From NCBI RefSeq assembly GCF_900167415.1, contig NZ_FUWU01000022.1, positions 1 through 48,954 on the forward strand: a stretch of DNA of 48,954 nt, given 5' to 3'. The notes under the pieces were generated by a model, which was not told where the DNA came from, ran no database searches, and saw only the letters and a program-made list of their open reading frames with translations. Position 1 is the first letter of the stretch; every line of letters begins with the position of its first letter. The stretch comes from Fibrobacter intestinalis. Lineage in GTDB: Bacteria; Fibrobacterota; Fibrobacteria; Fibrobacterales; Fibrobacteraceae. A program made the translations under genes and the position numbers. Shown here piece after piece: positions 25,648 to 33,039 of this stretch.

Positions 25648-26985
25648 TCACTCCAAAAACATCGTCATGTAATATGGCAGTGTAACCATCTTGCCCATAA
25701 CGCCTATGTTGTTTTCTGACAACTTGTAGCAAATTTTGGCCGCATAATTTTCGTTGTTCAGTACGGTCTTTGCAGATTTTGAACGGCCCGTCGTCGCCTT
25801 CACTTCGATAATGGCGAGTTCGCCACCGATGCTTTCTACAAAGTCAATTTCAAGGCCCGAATCCTTGCGGAAATAGTAAAGTTTGCGTCCCTGTTTCGAG
25901 AAGCAGTCCGCGACGATGTTTTCGTAGATGGCACCTTTGTAAAAGCCCATGTCCCCGCTCAGGATTTTTGCAGCAGTACCGCGCTCCAGCATGGCGACAA
26001 ACAGGCCGGAATCCTGGACATATATCTTGAACGTGTTTTCAATTTTATAGCCGTCAAGAGGTTCCGCGATGTTGGTCAAGTTGTAACAAATGTTGATTAT
26101 ACCGCAATCATGGAGCCACTGGATTGCGGTTTGGTAATTTTCGGACCGACCCTTCTTTTCAAGGGCTGAATAGACAAACTTGCTGTTCTCTTTGGCGAGT
26201 TGTGAGGGAATAGAATCAAACACGCGGTTGATGCGGCCAAGGAGCGTGCGGTCAATTTCCTCGTTCTCGTTCTCGTCAAGGTGCTTGCCGAAATCGTCCT
26301 TGTATTCTTCAAGAATGTCCTGTTGTTCTTGCCAGACTATGTTCATGTCGCTTGTTTCGACAAATCGTGAAACGACATAGGGCAGGCCACCTACGCAAAG
26401 GTATTCCTTGAAATAACGGAGCAGGGCGTTGTGTGTCGCTTCGCTTACGGGTTCCTTTCGTTTGAAACAACCCTTCAGGTATTCGATAACATTTTCGCCA
26501 ATGCCTTTTGCCCACAGAAATTCCTCGAAATCCATGGGCTTCATGTAGATGATTCGTTCAAAACCGGTAGGGACGCCTTTCCCCTTTTTGCGGTTATAGC
26601 CTTTGATGCCGAGCAGTGAGCCTGTACAAATGAGATCATAGCGGCCATCTTCCATAAAGGGCTTGATGCTTGCTCGTGCATTAGCGCATTCCTGAATTTC
26701 GTCAAAGATGATGACGGTCTTGTTTTTGACAAAATGCGTGTTAGGGAAAAGCGCCGATAGGTCGATGGTAATTCTGTTTATGTTGAGGTCGCCTTCGAAA
26801 ACCCTTTTAGCACTTTCGTTTTCCTTAAAGTTGATATAGACAATATTCTCATAGTTGGCTCGGGCGAATTCCAGGACGCTAGACGTCTTGCCAATTTGCC
26901 GCATGCCCTTGACGACCAGTGCCTTCTTTTTGCCCCCCGAAACCTTCCATTTTTCAAATTCTTTAAGGATTTTTCTTTTGAACAT
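25648..26985 (-). CDS. AAA_14 ATPase with C-terminal DUF4143, copy 2
   Basis: A 445-residue paralogue-like relative of the previous gene: Walker A GMRQIGKT (27-34), Walker B TVIIFDEIQEC (90-100), and a C-terminal LEIDFVE...LAIIEVKA pattern with the D...ExK spacing of PD-(D/E)XK nucleases. Its ATG sits six bases after TAGTTT, again without a Shine-Dalgarno. Genes of this family are often lone, variable accessory genes; their role is not established. The two copies are far apart in sequence, so this is not a recent duplication. Confidence 0.85.
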   Translation of the reverse strand: MFKRKILKEFEKWKVSGGKKKALVVKGMRQIGKTSSVLEFARANYENIVYINFKENESAKRVFEGDLNINRITIDLSALFPNTHFVKNKTVIIFDEIQECANARASIKPFMEDGRYDLICTGSLLGIKGYNRKKGKGVPTGFERIIYMKPMDFEEFLWAKGIGENVIEYLKGCFKRKEPVSEATHNALLRYFKEYLCVGGLPYVVSRFVETSDMNIVWQEQQDILEEYKDDFGKHLDENENEEIDRTLLGRINRVFDSIPSQLAKENSKFVYSALEKKGRSENYQTAIQWLHDCGIINICYNLTNIAEPLDGYKIENTFKIYVQDSGLFVAMLERGTAAKILSGDMGFYKGAIYENIVADCFSKQGRKLYYFRKDSGLEIDFVESIGGELAIIEVKATTGRSKSAKTVLNNENYAAKICYKLSENNIGVMGKMVTLPYYMTMFLE

Positions 26986-26991
26986 GTTGTA

Positions 26992-27074
26992 AAACTACAC
27001 TTTCCCAAGTGAATTGTCAATGTTTTGCTGCACTTTTTCAATCGAATTAGTGCGTATAATATGCACTTTTTCAA
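26992..27074 (-). promoter_or_regulatory. Promoter and repeat array of DUF4143 ATPase copy 2
   Basis: Minus strand TTGACA (27020-27015), 17 bp, TAGTTT (26997-26992), then six bases to the ATG. CACTT/AAGTG forms a dyad inside the spacer. Upstream, TGCACTTTTTCAA occurs twice (plus strand 27029-27041 and 27062-27074, 33 bp apart) around the near-palindrome GTGCGTATAATATGCAC (27050-27066). Confidence 0.6.
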
Positions 27075-27201
27075 CCTAAAAAACGCAAAAATGTCAATTT
27101 TAAACGAAAAACGGCAGCTTACAATCCCATTACGTAGGCCTAGCGGTCGTCCTATACTTGATGAACTTTTTGAAATCAGATATGGCGCTGTAGCGGTGCA
27201 T

Positions 27202-27338
27202 TTAAAGCTCCGACTTGCCCTTCCTTTTATCAAAGAGTTCGCCATCATCGTCAAAAAAAGCTCTCTTGAAAAAAAAGTCCAGGCTCTTGAGGGCATTTTC
27301 AAAATAACGCTCTGCAATAATTACTCCTTTTTTGCCAT
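27202..27338 (-). pseudogene. Short frameshifted ORF remnant
   Basis: The ATG at 27338 opens M-A-K-K and stops at once, but one added A in the following A6 tract (27333-27328) would join it to a 41-codon frame (GVIIAERYFENALKSLDFFF onwards) that stops at 27202. Not recognised. The shared dyad (site C) lies 53 nt upstream of the ATG, which supports a former gene here. Confidence 0.35.
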
Positions 27339-27391
27339 TTCAAAATAACATGGAAACCGTTTTACTTATCACCATAAAAACGCATACTATC

Positions 27392-27410
27392 CACGACAAA
27401 TACCGACGCG
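27392..27410 (-). promoter_or_regulatory. WYL-type dyad (site C), -10 box not conserved
   Basis: Minus strand CGCGTCGGTATTTGTCGTG. TTGTCG is intact, but 11 nt downstream the sequence is CGTTTT rather than TAnnnT. The gene it would serve is a frameshifted remnant, so the promoter may be decaying too. Confidence 0.5.
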
Positions 27411-27465
27411 ATTGGAAGTGTTTTTTAACTTCAGTTCTTTAGTGAAATGCTATTTCATTTCTCCG

Positions 27466-28044
27466 TTAATAATTGACGTTTTTTATCTGTTTTCTTTCAA
27501 TTAATACAAATTGGCGGTCAATCATTTGGCCCGCATGGAATTTTTCATTGGATTCCTTTTTATTGAAATGGCTTTGCTTAACTTTTATATTGCATCCTTC
27601 ATTTTCACTTGGATTTATCCATTCCCATTTGTTAGATCCATTACTCTTAACTTGATAAGGATCGTAACAATACACCCAACCTTTTTTTATAAAATACAGT
27701 GATATAATGCCAGCAAGAAGCTCTCCAAAGAACCCGGAGAAGTCCACATGAACCTTTTTTAATTTTCAGAGTTTTAAAATCAACTTCACGTCCAGACAAT
27801 ACTTTTGCTTGAATTGCGAATTCATTCGTCTTGTACGAACTTAACCAATGTGCTAAAAGTTCAACAGCAAATCCCGTTGTAACGCCAGATTTAGGCTCGT
27901 CAAGTGTGTATTCGTAAATTCGGCGAACAACCTCAGCAGGTATTTCCGTTCGCTTAAAGAGATGTATCAAAGCATTGATGAACGAAGTAGGAACGCAATC
28001 GTATTCTGTAATTAGCTCCCGATACTTTTTGAATTTTTAGTCAT
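27466..28044 (-). pseudogene. Frameshifted gene, possibly C39-like papain-fold peptidase
   Basis: Three frames join into one protein of about 190 residues. ATG 28044 opens MTKNSK; adding one A in the A5 tract at 28026-28030 leads into YRELITEYDCVPTSFINAL and on through EIPAEVVRRIYEYTLDEP and GFAVELLAHWL; removing one A from the A6 tract at 27755-27760 leads into VHVDFSGFFGELLAGIISLY and a C-terminus ending KQIKNVNY. The DCVPTSFINAL motif with its Cys recalls C39-like cysteine peptidases, from memory and tentative. Either the gene is decayed or the sequence has homopolymer errors. Confidence 0.5.
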
Positions 28045-28169
28045 TTTTTCTTATAAAGGGAAGTCTATTCACCAAATTAGCTTTTTTTATGAGAATTAGG
28101 AGATTGTTTGCGAACACAAGGAAAGCTTCTAAGAATGAGTATTTAACTGTGCAGTCAAATCCCATTAAT

Positions 28170-28203
28170 CACGACATTATTTGTCGCTTTAGATATGTAT
28201 TTT
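28170..28203 (+). promoter_or_regulatory. WYL-type promoter of hydrolase gene (site D)
   Basis: Plus strand dyad CACGACATTATTTGTCGCT (28170-28188); TTGTCG (28181-28186) is followed by 11 nt and TATTTT (28198-28203). The dyad ends 47 nt before the ATG at 28236. This is the only site on the plus strand, facing its own gene. Confidence 0.65.
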
Positions 28204-28235
28204 TTGTAAGTGAAAACCTTTTGCTCTAGCACGAT

Positions 28236-28817
28236 ATGACAAATTTCCTCATTGTACCTGCTCCACGCCAAGATTACGCCCTTCTAATCAAAGGCGGTCA
28301 AGGCGGAACCGCATACGGTTATCAAAACAAGTACCTGAATTTGGCCAACGAAATCAACAACAAATACGGGATTACTGTTGTGAGTAGCCCTACTCGCGAC
28401 GAACAAAAATTTGGCAGTGCAGCGGTTCAAATCGCGGAAGACATTCGTGCTGTAAACGAAATCTGCAAATCGCATCCCAAAATTTTATTCATGGGAATGT
28501 CAAAGGGAGCTTTGCTTGGCGGTATTGCTGCCATAACAATTCCGCAGATTTCCAAGTTACTTCTGATAAATCCTCCCTTGATGATAAACCTGCCGCGCAT
28601 CAATCGTGCAGCCAAAGCATTCAACGGAGAAATGATGACTTTCGTCTTCGGGAGCGAAGACCCGTCTATCAGGGAATCCGAGCTGCTGAGGCTTTACGAA
28701 CGCGACAAAATGAAAGTCGTTAACGTCCCCGGACAAGACCACTATTTTTCTAAAGACGGATTCAACTTGATGACACTCGTGGAAGAGCATTTGCTATTTA
28801 ATTTTGAATTGAAATAA
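28236..28817 (+). CDS. Small alpha/beta-hydrolase-like protein
   Basis: A 193-residue cytoplasmic protein with the nucleophile elbow FMGMSKGALLGG (Ser89), an Asp in FGSEDPSI (Asp142) and a His in VPGQDHYF (His169), in the order and spacing of an alpha/beta-hydrolase triad. The core is minimal, without an obvious lid. The substrate is unknown; the fold covers esterases, thioesterases and acyltransferases. No Shine-Dalgarno is visible before the ATG. It is the only rightward gene of the accessory region and has its own dyad promoter (site D). Confidence 0.75.
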   Translation: MTNFLIVPAPRQDYALLIKGGQGGTAYGYQNKYLNLANEINNKYGITVVSSPTRDEQKFGSAAVQIAEDIRAVNEICKSHPKILFMGMSKGALLGGIAAITIPQISKLLLINPPLMINLPRINRAAKAFNGEMMTFVFGSEDPSIRESELLRLYERDKMKVVNVPGQDHYFSKDGFNLMTLVEEHLLFNFELK

Positions 28818-28851
28818 CAGGACCTTCGCACAGTCGTTCGCCGGATTTGTT

Positions 28852-29226
28852 CTAGCCATCATTCCTTTTGAAGATGAGCCTGTTGTTTTCGCCGTCCGGG
28901 TCATATCGAGTCATGAACATGCACCAGGGGCCTTCGATTTCTCCGCTCATTATCAGGGGCGTGATGGTTTCCAGTGCGGTCATATCGCTATCTCGCCGAA
29001 TGTAGATGTCCCTGTGGGCGATGGGAATATCCTGTTCTATAAATGTCTCGAAAAAATCCAGGACGTTCGCCTGAATCGATGAGTCGTTCGGGTCTAGGAT
29101 GGCGTTGCGGATGGATTGCCAGACTTCTTCCTGTTCGCACTTGTCGGCATACGATTTTTTCACAAGCGCGTGCAAGTCGTTGTATTTCTGGGTAAGCGTC
29201 GAGATGGTATTTTTTATGCGGCCCAT
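28852..29226 (-). CDS. Conserved-looking hypothetical protein, 124 aa
   Basis: A small soluble protein, acidic overall, with a helical N-terminal half (TLTQKYNDLHALVKKSYADK) and a segment with IPIAHRDIYIRRDSDMTALE. I do not recognise the family. I choose ATG 29226 (MGRIKN), eight bases after AGGATC; a longer reading frame upstream would cover the promoter. The dyad of site E ends 34 nt before this ATG, with TATATT in between, so the gene appears to be a member of the shared regulon. Confidence 0.6.
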   Translation of the reverse strand: MGRIKNTISTLTQKYNDLHALVKKSYADKCEQEEVWQSIRNAILDPNDSSIQANVLDFFETFIEQDIPIAHRDIYIRRDSDMTALETITPLIMSGEIEGPWCMFMTRYDPDGENNRLIFKRNDG

Positions 29227-29245
29227 AATAGATCCTTTTTTATTT

Positions 29246-29279
29246 AATATAAATATCGATTGCGACAAATAATGACGTA
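29246..29279 (-). promoter_or_regulatory. WYL-type promoter of the 124-aa gene (site E)
   Basis: Minus strand TACGTCATTATTTGTCGCA (29279-29261); TTGTCG is followed by 11 nt and TATATT (29251-29246). Confidence 0.65.
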
Positions 29280-29375
29280 AAAGGTATTGCGATTAGAGAC
29301 GAATCTTGACGTGGGGCGACTTGATAAACATCCGCAAACAGTGACACATTTTATCGCATAATCTAAGGAACGTTA

Positions 29376-30135
29376 TCATTCCTCGTCTTTCGGTTTGTAT
29401 CCGTAATCATTGCCGTAGTATATCACTTTATATTTCACCTCGAATTGCCGCGGATCCATGTTCGCAATGTCCCAAAAACTGTAGAGGCTCAAGCGAGTAT
29501 CATATAGAAGGCTATCTAAAAACATCGTGACTTCATTTTCTACAAATTCCGAAATGTAGAGCATTTCTTTCCATGCGCAGATTGTTGAACGATCGTCTTG
29601 AGGGCTTGTTGGCGATTGCCCTTCGCCAAACGTGTCGGCATGACAAAGATTTTTCCCAGTCGGCATACCCCATAAGTAAAGTTGCAACAAGTTCGTCGGC
29701 CCCTTGAATATCCCAGTAATTTCCGGGATGAATTACTGCTTCTACCTGGTAATCCTTGTAACGTTCGAATCCCTGCGCAATGCGGCCATCCAAATGCTCC
29801 TTTGTTTGCAGGAAAGTTTGATAAATCTCGTTTTGAAGGTCTCGAATATGCCTATCAAACAGGACAAGTTTTTGCTTATTTTCGTCATTCCATTCAAAAT
29901 CGTGATTCAGTTTTTCTCGCCGATCGTGTAAAAATTCCTGGTGGACCCAAATATTGTATAGTTTGTTTCTATGGAAACAATAATGAAATTCGGTTTTGTT
30001 ATAAATGGCATCAAATAGTTCTTTTGTGTTTTTTAACTTTGCTAATTTTTCTTTTCCGCCATCTACCGTTTTGTGAAATCGTTCAAGGACATCCCATTTA
30101 ATGGGGAAATCTAGCCATTCATCTCTGTAACTCAT
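29376..30135 (-). pseudogene. Frameshifted hypothetical gene, ~250 aa when restored
   Basis: ATG 30135 (after GAGGATCC) opens MSYRDEWLDFPIKWDVLERF and reads well up to MGYADWEK near 29650. Beyond it the frame turns into an arginine-rich, implausible tail that stops at 29533. Removing one A from the A5 tract at 29650-29654 gives ADWENLCHADTFGEG and continues through TICAWKEMLYISEF and FLDSLLYDTRLSLYSFWDI to KPKDEE at 29376. Not recognised. It lies 49 bp downstream of the Fic remnant and may be the last gene of the operon starting at 32237. Real decay and sequencing error are both possible. Confidence 0.5.
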
Positions 30136-30184
30136 AGGATCCTCTTTTTTAGTGAAAAATTTTTGGGTGATTAAACCCCGTGTT

Positions 30185-30685
30185 TCAATTATCCCGGTTA
30201 ATCGGGTTCACGACAACTTTCACCATCATGTCCTTTTCTTCGGGACGGCTTTCGGCAATCAGGAGCGTGATGGCGACGAGCGTATTGTCCGCAATGCGTT
30301 TGCCTCCGTTTATGTTGTATAGAACGCCGTTGTTTTCCATGAACCACAAGAAGAGTACCGCTGCGATGCGCTTGTTGCCGTCGCTGAAGGAATGATTCTT
30401 GACCGCCAGATATAAAAGCATAGCCGCCTTTTCTTCAATGGAGGGGTAAATTTCCTTGCCGTCGAAGGTCTGGTAAATTTGTCCGAGGGAACTTTTGAAT
30501 GATTCGTTGCGTTCATGCCCGAAAAGAGCGGAGCCGCCGAACTTTTCCTTGAGCCTCTGGATTGCGCCCTTTGCATTTTCATAGGTAATTTTGAATTGGG
30601 GAGTGGCAGTCGTATTGCAAATCGTAAGCCGCTGGTAGTCGTAATCGTCAAGCGTGTCCAGGGCGTGCGTATAGTCCGAAACCAC
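30185..30685 (-). pseudogene. 5'-truncated Fic/DOC domain (RhuM-associated type)
   Basis: The 166-residue open frame carries the Fic motif NHSFSDGNKRIAAVLFLWF (HxFxDGNKR), preceded by FDGKEIYPSIEEKAAMLLYL and followed by IADNTLVAITLLIAESRPEEKD. From memory this is the C-terminal half of RhuM-type virulence/phage-associated proteins, in which Fic follows an N-terminal DNA-binding part. That N-terminal part is missing. The frame is open further upstream to 30757, directly after the TAA of the SLOG gene and in the same frame, and has no ATG; GTG 30685 is the only usual start. Fic enzymes transfer AMP or other groups to target proteins; the motif is complete, but expression is doubtful. Confidence 0.65.
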
Positions 30686-30757
30686 CTGCGTCAGGGCTTC
30701 GGATTCGTCAATGTTTTGCAGATTGCAAGTGTTATACCTCTTTACCTCGTATTCAAA

Positions 30758-31450
30758 TTATCTTTTTGCCGCTTTCAGCAAATTCTTGATTTGTCGCGCA
30801 TTCGGAACGGAGATTTTCGTGTTTTCCGTTTTTTGCGAAGGCTTTGTTTGCATGGAGGGAATGGCAACCGCTGGGAGCGCACCTTTCGGCAAATCGAATG
30901 GCAAGTTCAGGAATTTCTTGAGTTTGGCGAACCAGTCTGGATTTTTCATGTTGAAAATGGGAGAACCCTTACGGTCGGCCATTTCGATAGCTTGGCCCGT
31001 TCCGCCCGATTCCCTGGAGCGCGTTGCAGCCGTTTCGCAGCCGTCCTTGGTGTAGCATACTACAAAATCTACGGTCACATCCAGATTGCGTCCGAAAATT
31101 TGGTTCGTGTTGCGGGCATACAAATCAAGGGCGTGACCTTGCAACCGCTCGTGAGCCGGATGCAATTCCCGAGCGATGGAGCGGGTTTCTTCCGTGGCGT
31201 CTGCGGGCGTGAAAACATTTTTATGTGCAGGCAAACGGACGCCAGCTTCAAAAGCAGAGTCCGCCCCCAAAGCACCACCGCTGTTGAGCGTGTAGCCCAA
31301 CTTTTCCAGTTCTCCCGCCAGCCAGCACATGATGCGTTCTACGGGTTCGCCAGTATTTGGTTCGCAAAAACCGCCCAAGTCCCGATGCCCGATTCCGGCG
31401 TAAGTCTTGCTTCTCCCCGTTGCCATGGGCAAATCCTTAAACTTCCTCAT
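30758..31450 (-). CDS. SLOG-family (DprA-like Rossmann) protein
   Basis: A 230-residue soluble protein with the SLOG fold: YAGIGHRDL at the N-terminus, GYTLNSGGALGADSAFEAG (nucleotide-binding glycine-rich motif), then ARNTNQIFGRNLDV, VDFVVCYTKDG and ESGGTGQAIEMA. Relatives are common in phages and mobile DNA and are related to DprA and lysine decarboxylase-like nucleotide-binding proteins; many SLOG proteins sense nucleotide signals in defence systems. The C-terminal ~60 residues are specific. ATG 31450 follows GAGGAG and overlaps the upstream gene by 14 bp, so the two are coupled. Its stop is directly followed, in frame, by the Fic remnant. Confidence 0.75.
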   Translation of the reverse strand: MRKFKDLPMATGRSKTYAGIGHRDLGGFCEPNTGEPVERIMCWLAGELEKLGYTLNSGGALGADSAFEAGVRLPAHKNVFTPADATEETRSIARELHPAHERLQGHALDLYARNTNQIFGRNLDVTVDFVVCYTKDGCETAATRSRESGGTGQAIEMADRKGSPIFNMKNPDWFAKLKKFLNLPFDLPKGALPAVAIPSMQTKPSQKTENTKISVPNARQIKNLLKAAKR

Positions 31451-32237
31451 TATTTTTCTCCTCGCGTTCTTTCCAATATCGTTTGTATTCTTCTTCCTGC
31501 ATCTTGACTCGCCTGCGGAGTTCCGCGGCCATCTTTTTAGGAACCGGCAGCGATGTCGGTAAAACGTCAACAACTGCAGGGTGCGTGTGCCCATAGCCGA
31601 TTTCACCATCTTTTTGCACGTCGTAATATACAACGGAATACGAGTCGTCGGTGTCATCGGGATGAACGCTCAACCAAAAACGATCTTCTTTGCAACGTTC
31701 TTTTTGCCGCTCCCATATAAGAGTCATATACTTGATGCTCGGAGGCATCTTCCGGATAATACCGAGTTGCACAAAGTCATAACCTGCGATTTCCACAAAG
31801 TCGCCCTCTTTGAAGGGAATCGTCTTCAAGTCGCGCCCATAAAAACCGGTGTCGCCCAAATCGACATTTTTGCCGTTGAAATAGCGGATGCCTGAAACTT
31901 CGCTTTTTTGCCATAGCTTGCCGTTTTGCAGGTAGCGTCTTCGCGAGAGCGAATCTCCTCGACGGAACGTGCCGCCCAACGGTTTTTCTTCAACAAGAAA
32001 ACTGTAGATGCCGTTGTTCTTTTTGGCAATGCTCTTGATTCTCCTTTCGACTTCGGCCAGCGTCTCACAAATCGCATTTTCCAATTCATATATCCCGAAC
32101 CCCGGTTCTGCATAACCAAAACGCTCGATTTCTTCTTCGTCGATGCTGTACACGGGCTTATCGCTGAAGTTGTATTTGAAAACGCGTAAAATGAAAACGC
32201 TCTTGTAGTTTTTCTTTGATTGCCTTTTCAAAGTCAT
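31437..32237 (-). CDS. Hypothetical protein, 266 aa, coupled to SLOG gene
   Basis: A soluble protein that I do not recognise. Visible features: an acidic patch around IDEEEIERFGYAEPGFGIYELE, a beta-rich central part (FYGRDLKTIPFKEGDFVEIAGYDFVQLGIIRKMP, split by turns) that looks like a small SH3- or CarD-like barrel, and a charged, helical C-terminus (AAELRRRVKMQEEEYKRYWK) that could form a coiled coil. It is the first gene of an apparent operon (this gene, SLOG, Fic remnant, broken gene) and carries the dyad promoter F. The tight coupling suggests it works with the SLOG protein. Confidence 0.6.
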   Translation of the reverse strand: MTLKRQSKKNYKSVFILRVFKYNFSDKPVYSIDEEEIERFGYAEPGFGIYELENAICETLAEVERRIKSIAKKNNGIYSFLVEEKPLGGTFRRGDSLSRRRYLQNGKLWQKSEVSGIRYFNGKNVDLGDTGFYGRDLKTIPFKEGDFVEIAGYDFVQLGIIRKMPPSIKYMTLIWERQKERCKEDRFWLSVHPDDTDDSYSVVYYDVQKDGEIGYGHTHPAVVDVLPTSLPVPKKMAAELRRRVKMQEEEYKRYWKEREEKNNEEV

Positions 32238-32258
32238 AATTACTCTTTATCTCTGATG

Positions 32259-32292
32259 AATATACAATATGGATGTGACAATTGTTGTCGCA
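32259..32292 (-). promoter_or_regulatory. WYL-type promoter of the SLOG operon (site F)
   Basis: Minus strand TGCGACAACAATTGTCACA (32292-32274), nearly perfect dyad; TTGTCA is followed by 11 nt and TATATT (32264-32259). It lies 36 nt upstream of the ATG at 32237. Confidence 0.65.
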
Positions 32293-32398
32293 TATACTTG
32301 AGCAAAATGCCGTTCTACGCTTAAGGAAAATTTCAAGAATTTAAATGGAGCGGATTGAGGAATCCTCTAGCTGGTGGTTTTCAGTTTATACAAAAAAA

Positions 32399-32418
32399 CG
32401 CACGGCGTAAACCGTGCG
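32399..32418 (-). terminator. Terminator of the dapA operon
   Basis: Read leftwards, CGCACGG and CCGTGCG form a strong hairpin followed by TTTTTTTG, 28 bases after the stop codon of the Cys-rich gene. Confidence 0.85.
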
Positions 32419-32445
32419 ATTTTATAGTCTTAGGAGAAAAGAAAT

Positions 32446-33030
32446 TTATTCTTTATCCTTGGCGGCTTTCTGCATTTTTTCCAAAGCCGCTTTCGGGTCG
32501 AGTTCAATTTCTTCGGAAGCGTCATCGACAAGAGAGGCAAAATCATTGTACCAATCGGTAAAGATTTCCACTTGCAGATGGTCCGGTCCCGGCAAAGTCA
32601 GGCGAACTCCGCATTCGTCGCCGACACGTTCGTTGTATTTGTCGAGTTCCGGCTTGAGCAGGGAAAGGTCCATGCCTTCCATGTCTTTCGGGTCGAGCCA
32701 AATCGGCAATTCCTCGGCATTGTCGGCTTCGGCATCCTTGTCGCTTTCGTCGCATTCGCAGGAACAGTTGCCGCAGCAATTTCCGCAGCACTCCTCGTCG
32801 TCTTCAATGCCCGAATCGTAATAGAATTCTTCGTCTTCCAGATAAAGGGTTTCGACGAAAACGCATTTGGAACCGAGAGCCTTGGCGACATCGACAAATT
32901 CCTGGAAGGTTCCGCCGAAATAGCGCACGGTTTCGGCTTCCGGGTTGATTTCCTGAACGGGAACCGGCAAAAAGCCGAATTGTTTCAGGTTGTTGAATAT
33001 TTCGTCTGTGACATTTTTAATATCTGCCAT
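32446..33030 (-). CDS. Acidic protein with central cysteine cluster
   Basis: A 194-residue cytoplasmic protein of unknown function. It is strongly acidic and has a striking central cluster, EECCGNCCGNCSCECDE (about residues 80-96), with seven cysteines in 13 positions, flanked by Asp/Glu. The ends look folded (VTDEIFNNLKQFGFLPVPVQEI and LLKPELDKYNERVG). The cluster could bind a thiophilic metal such as zinc, copper or iron, but no known motif fits exactly. The start follows GAGGAAATC, nine bases after the dapA stop, so it is co-transcribed with dapA; no functional link to lysine synthesis is evident. Confidence 0.75.
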   Translation of the reverse strand: MADIKNVTDEIFNNLKQFGFLPVPVQEINPEAETVRYFGGTFQEFVDVAKALGSKCVFVETLYLEDEEFYYDSGIEDDEECCGNCCGNCSCECDESDKDAEADNAEELPIWLDPKDMEGMDLSLLKPELDKYNERVGDECGVRLTLPGPDHLQVEIFTDWYNDFASLVDDASEEIELDPKAALEKMQKAAKDKE

Positions 33031-33039
33031 TTGATTTCC

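Noticed and set aside
25430-25672. 80-codon plus-strand ORF
   Set aside because: It starts in the operator array and has no family resemblance or ribosome site; it reads into the end of the converging ATPase gene.
27025-27348. 107-codon plus-strand ORF
   Set aside because: It covers the repeat-rich promoter of the DUF4143 gene and the complement of a more plausible minus-strand remnant; no ribosome site.
22710-32292. The 19-bp dyads as LexA boxes
   Set aside because: They fit neither the CTGT...ACAG nor the GAAC...GTTC type, and the fixed distance of TTGTCR to the -10 hexamer points to a promoter element rather than a plain repressor site.
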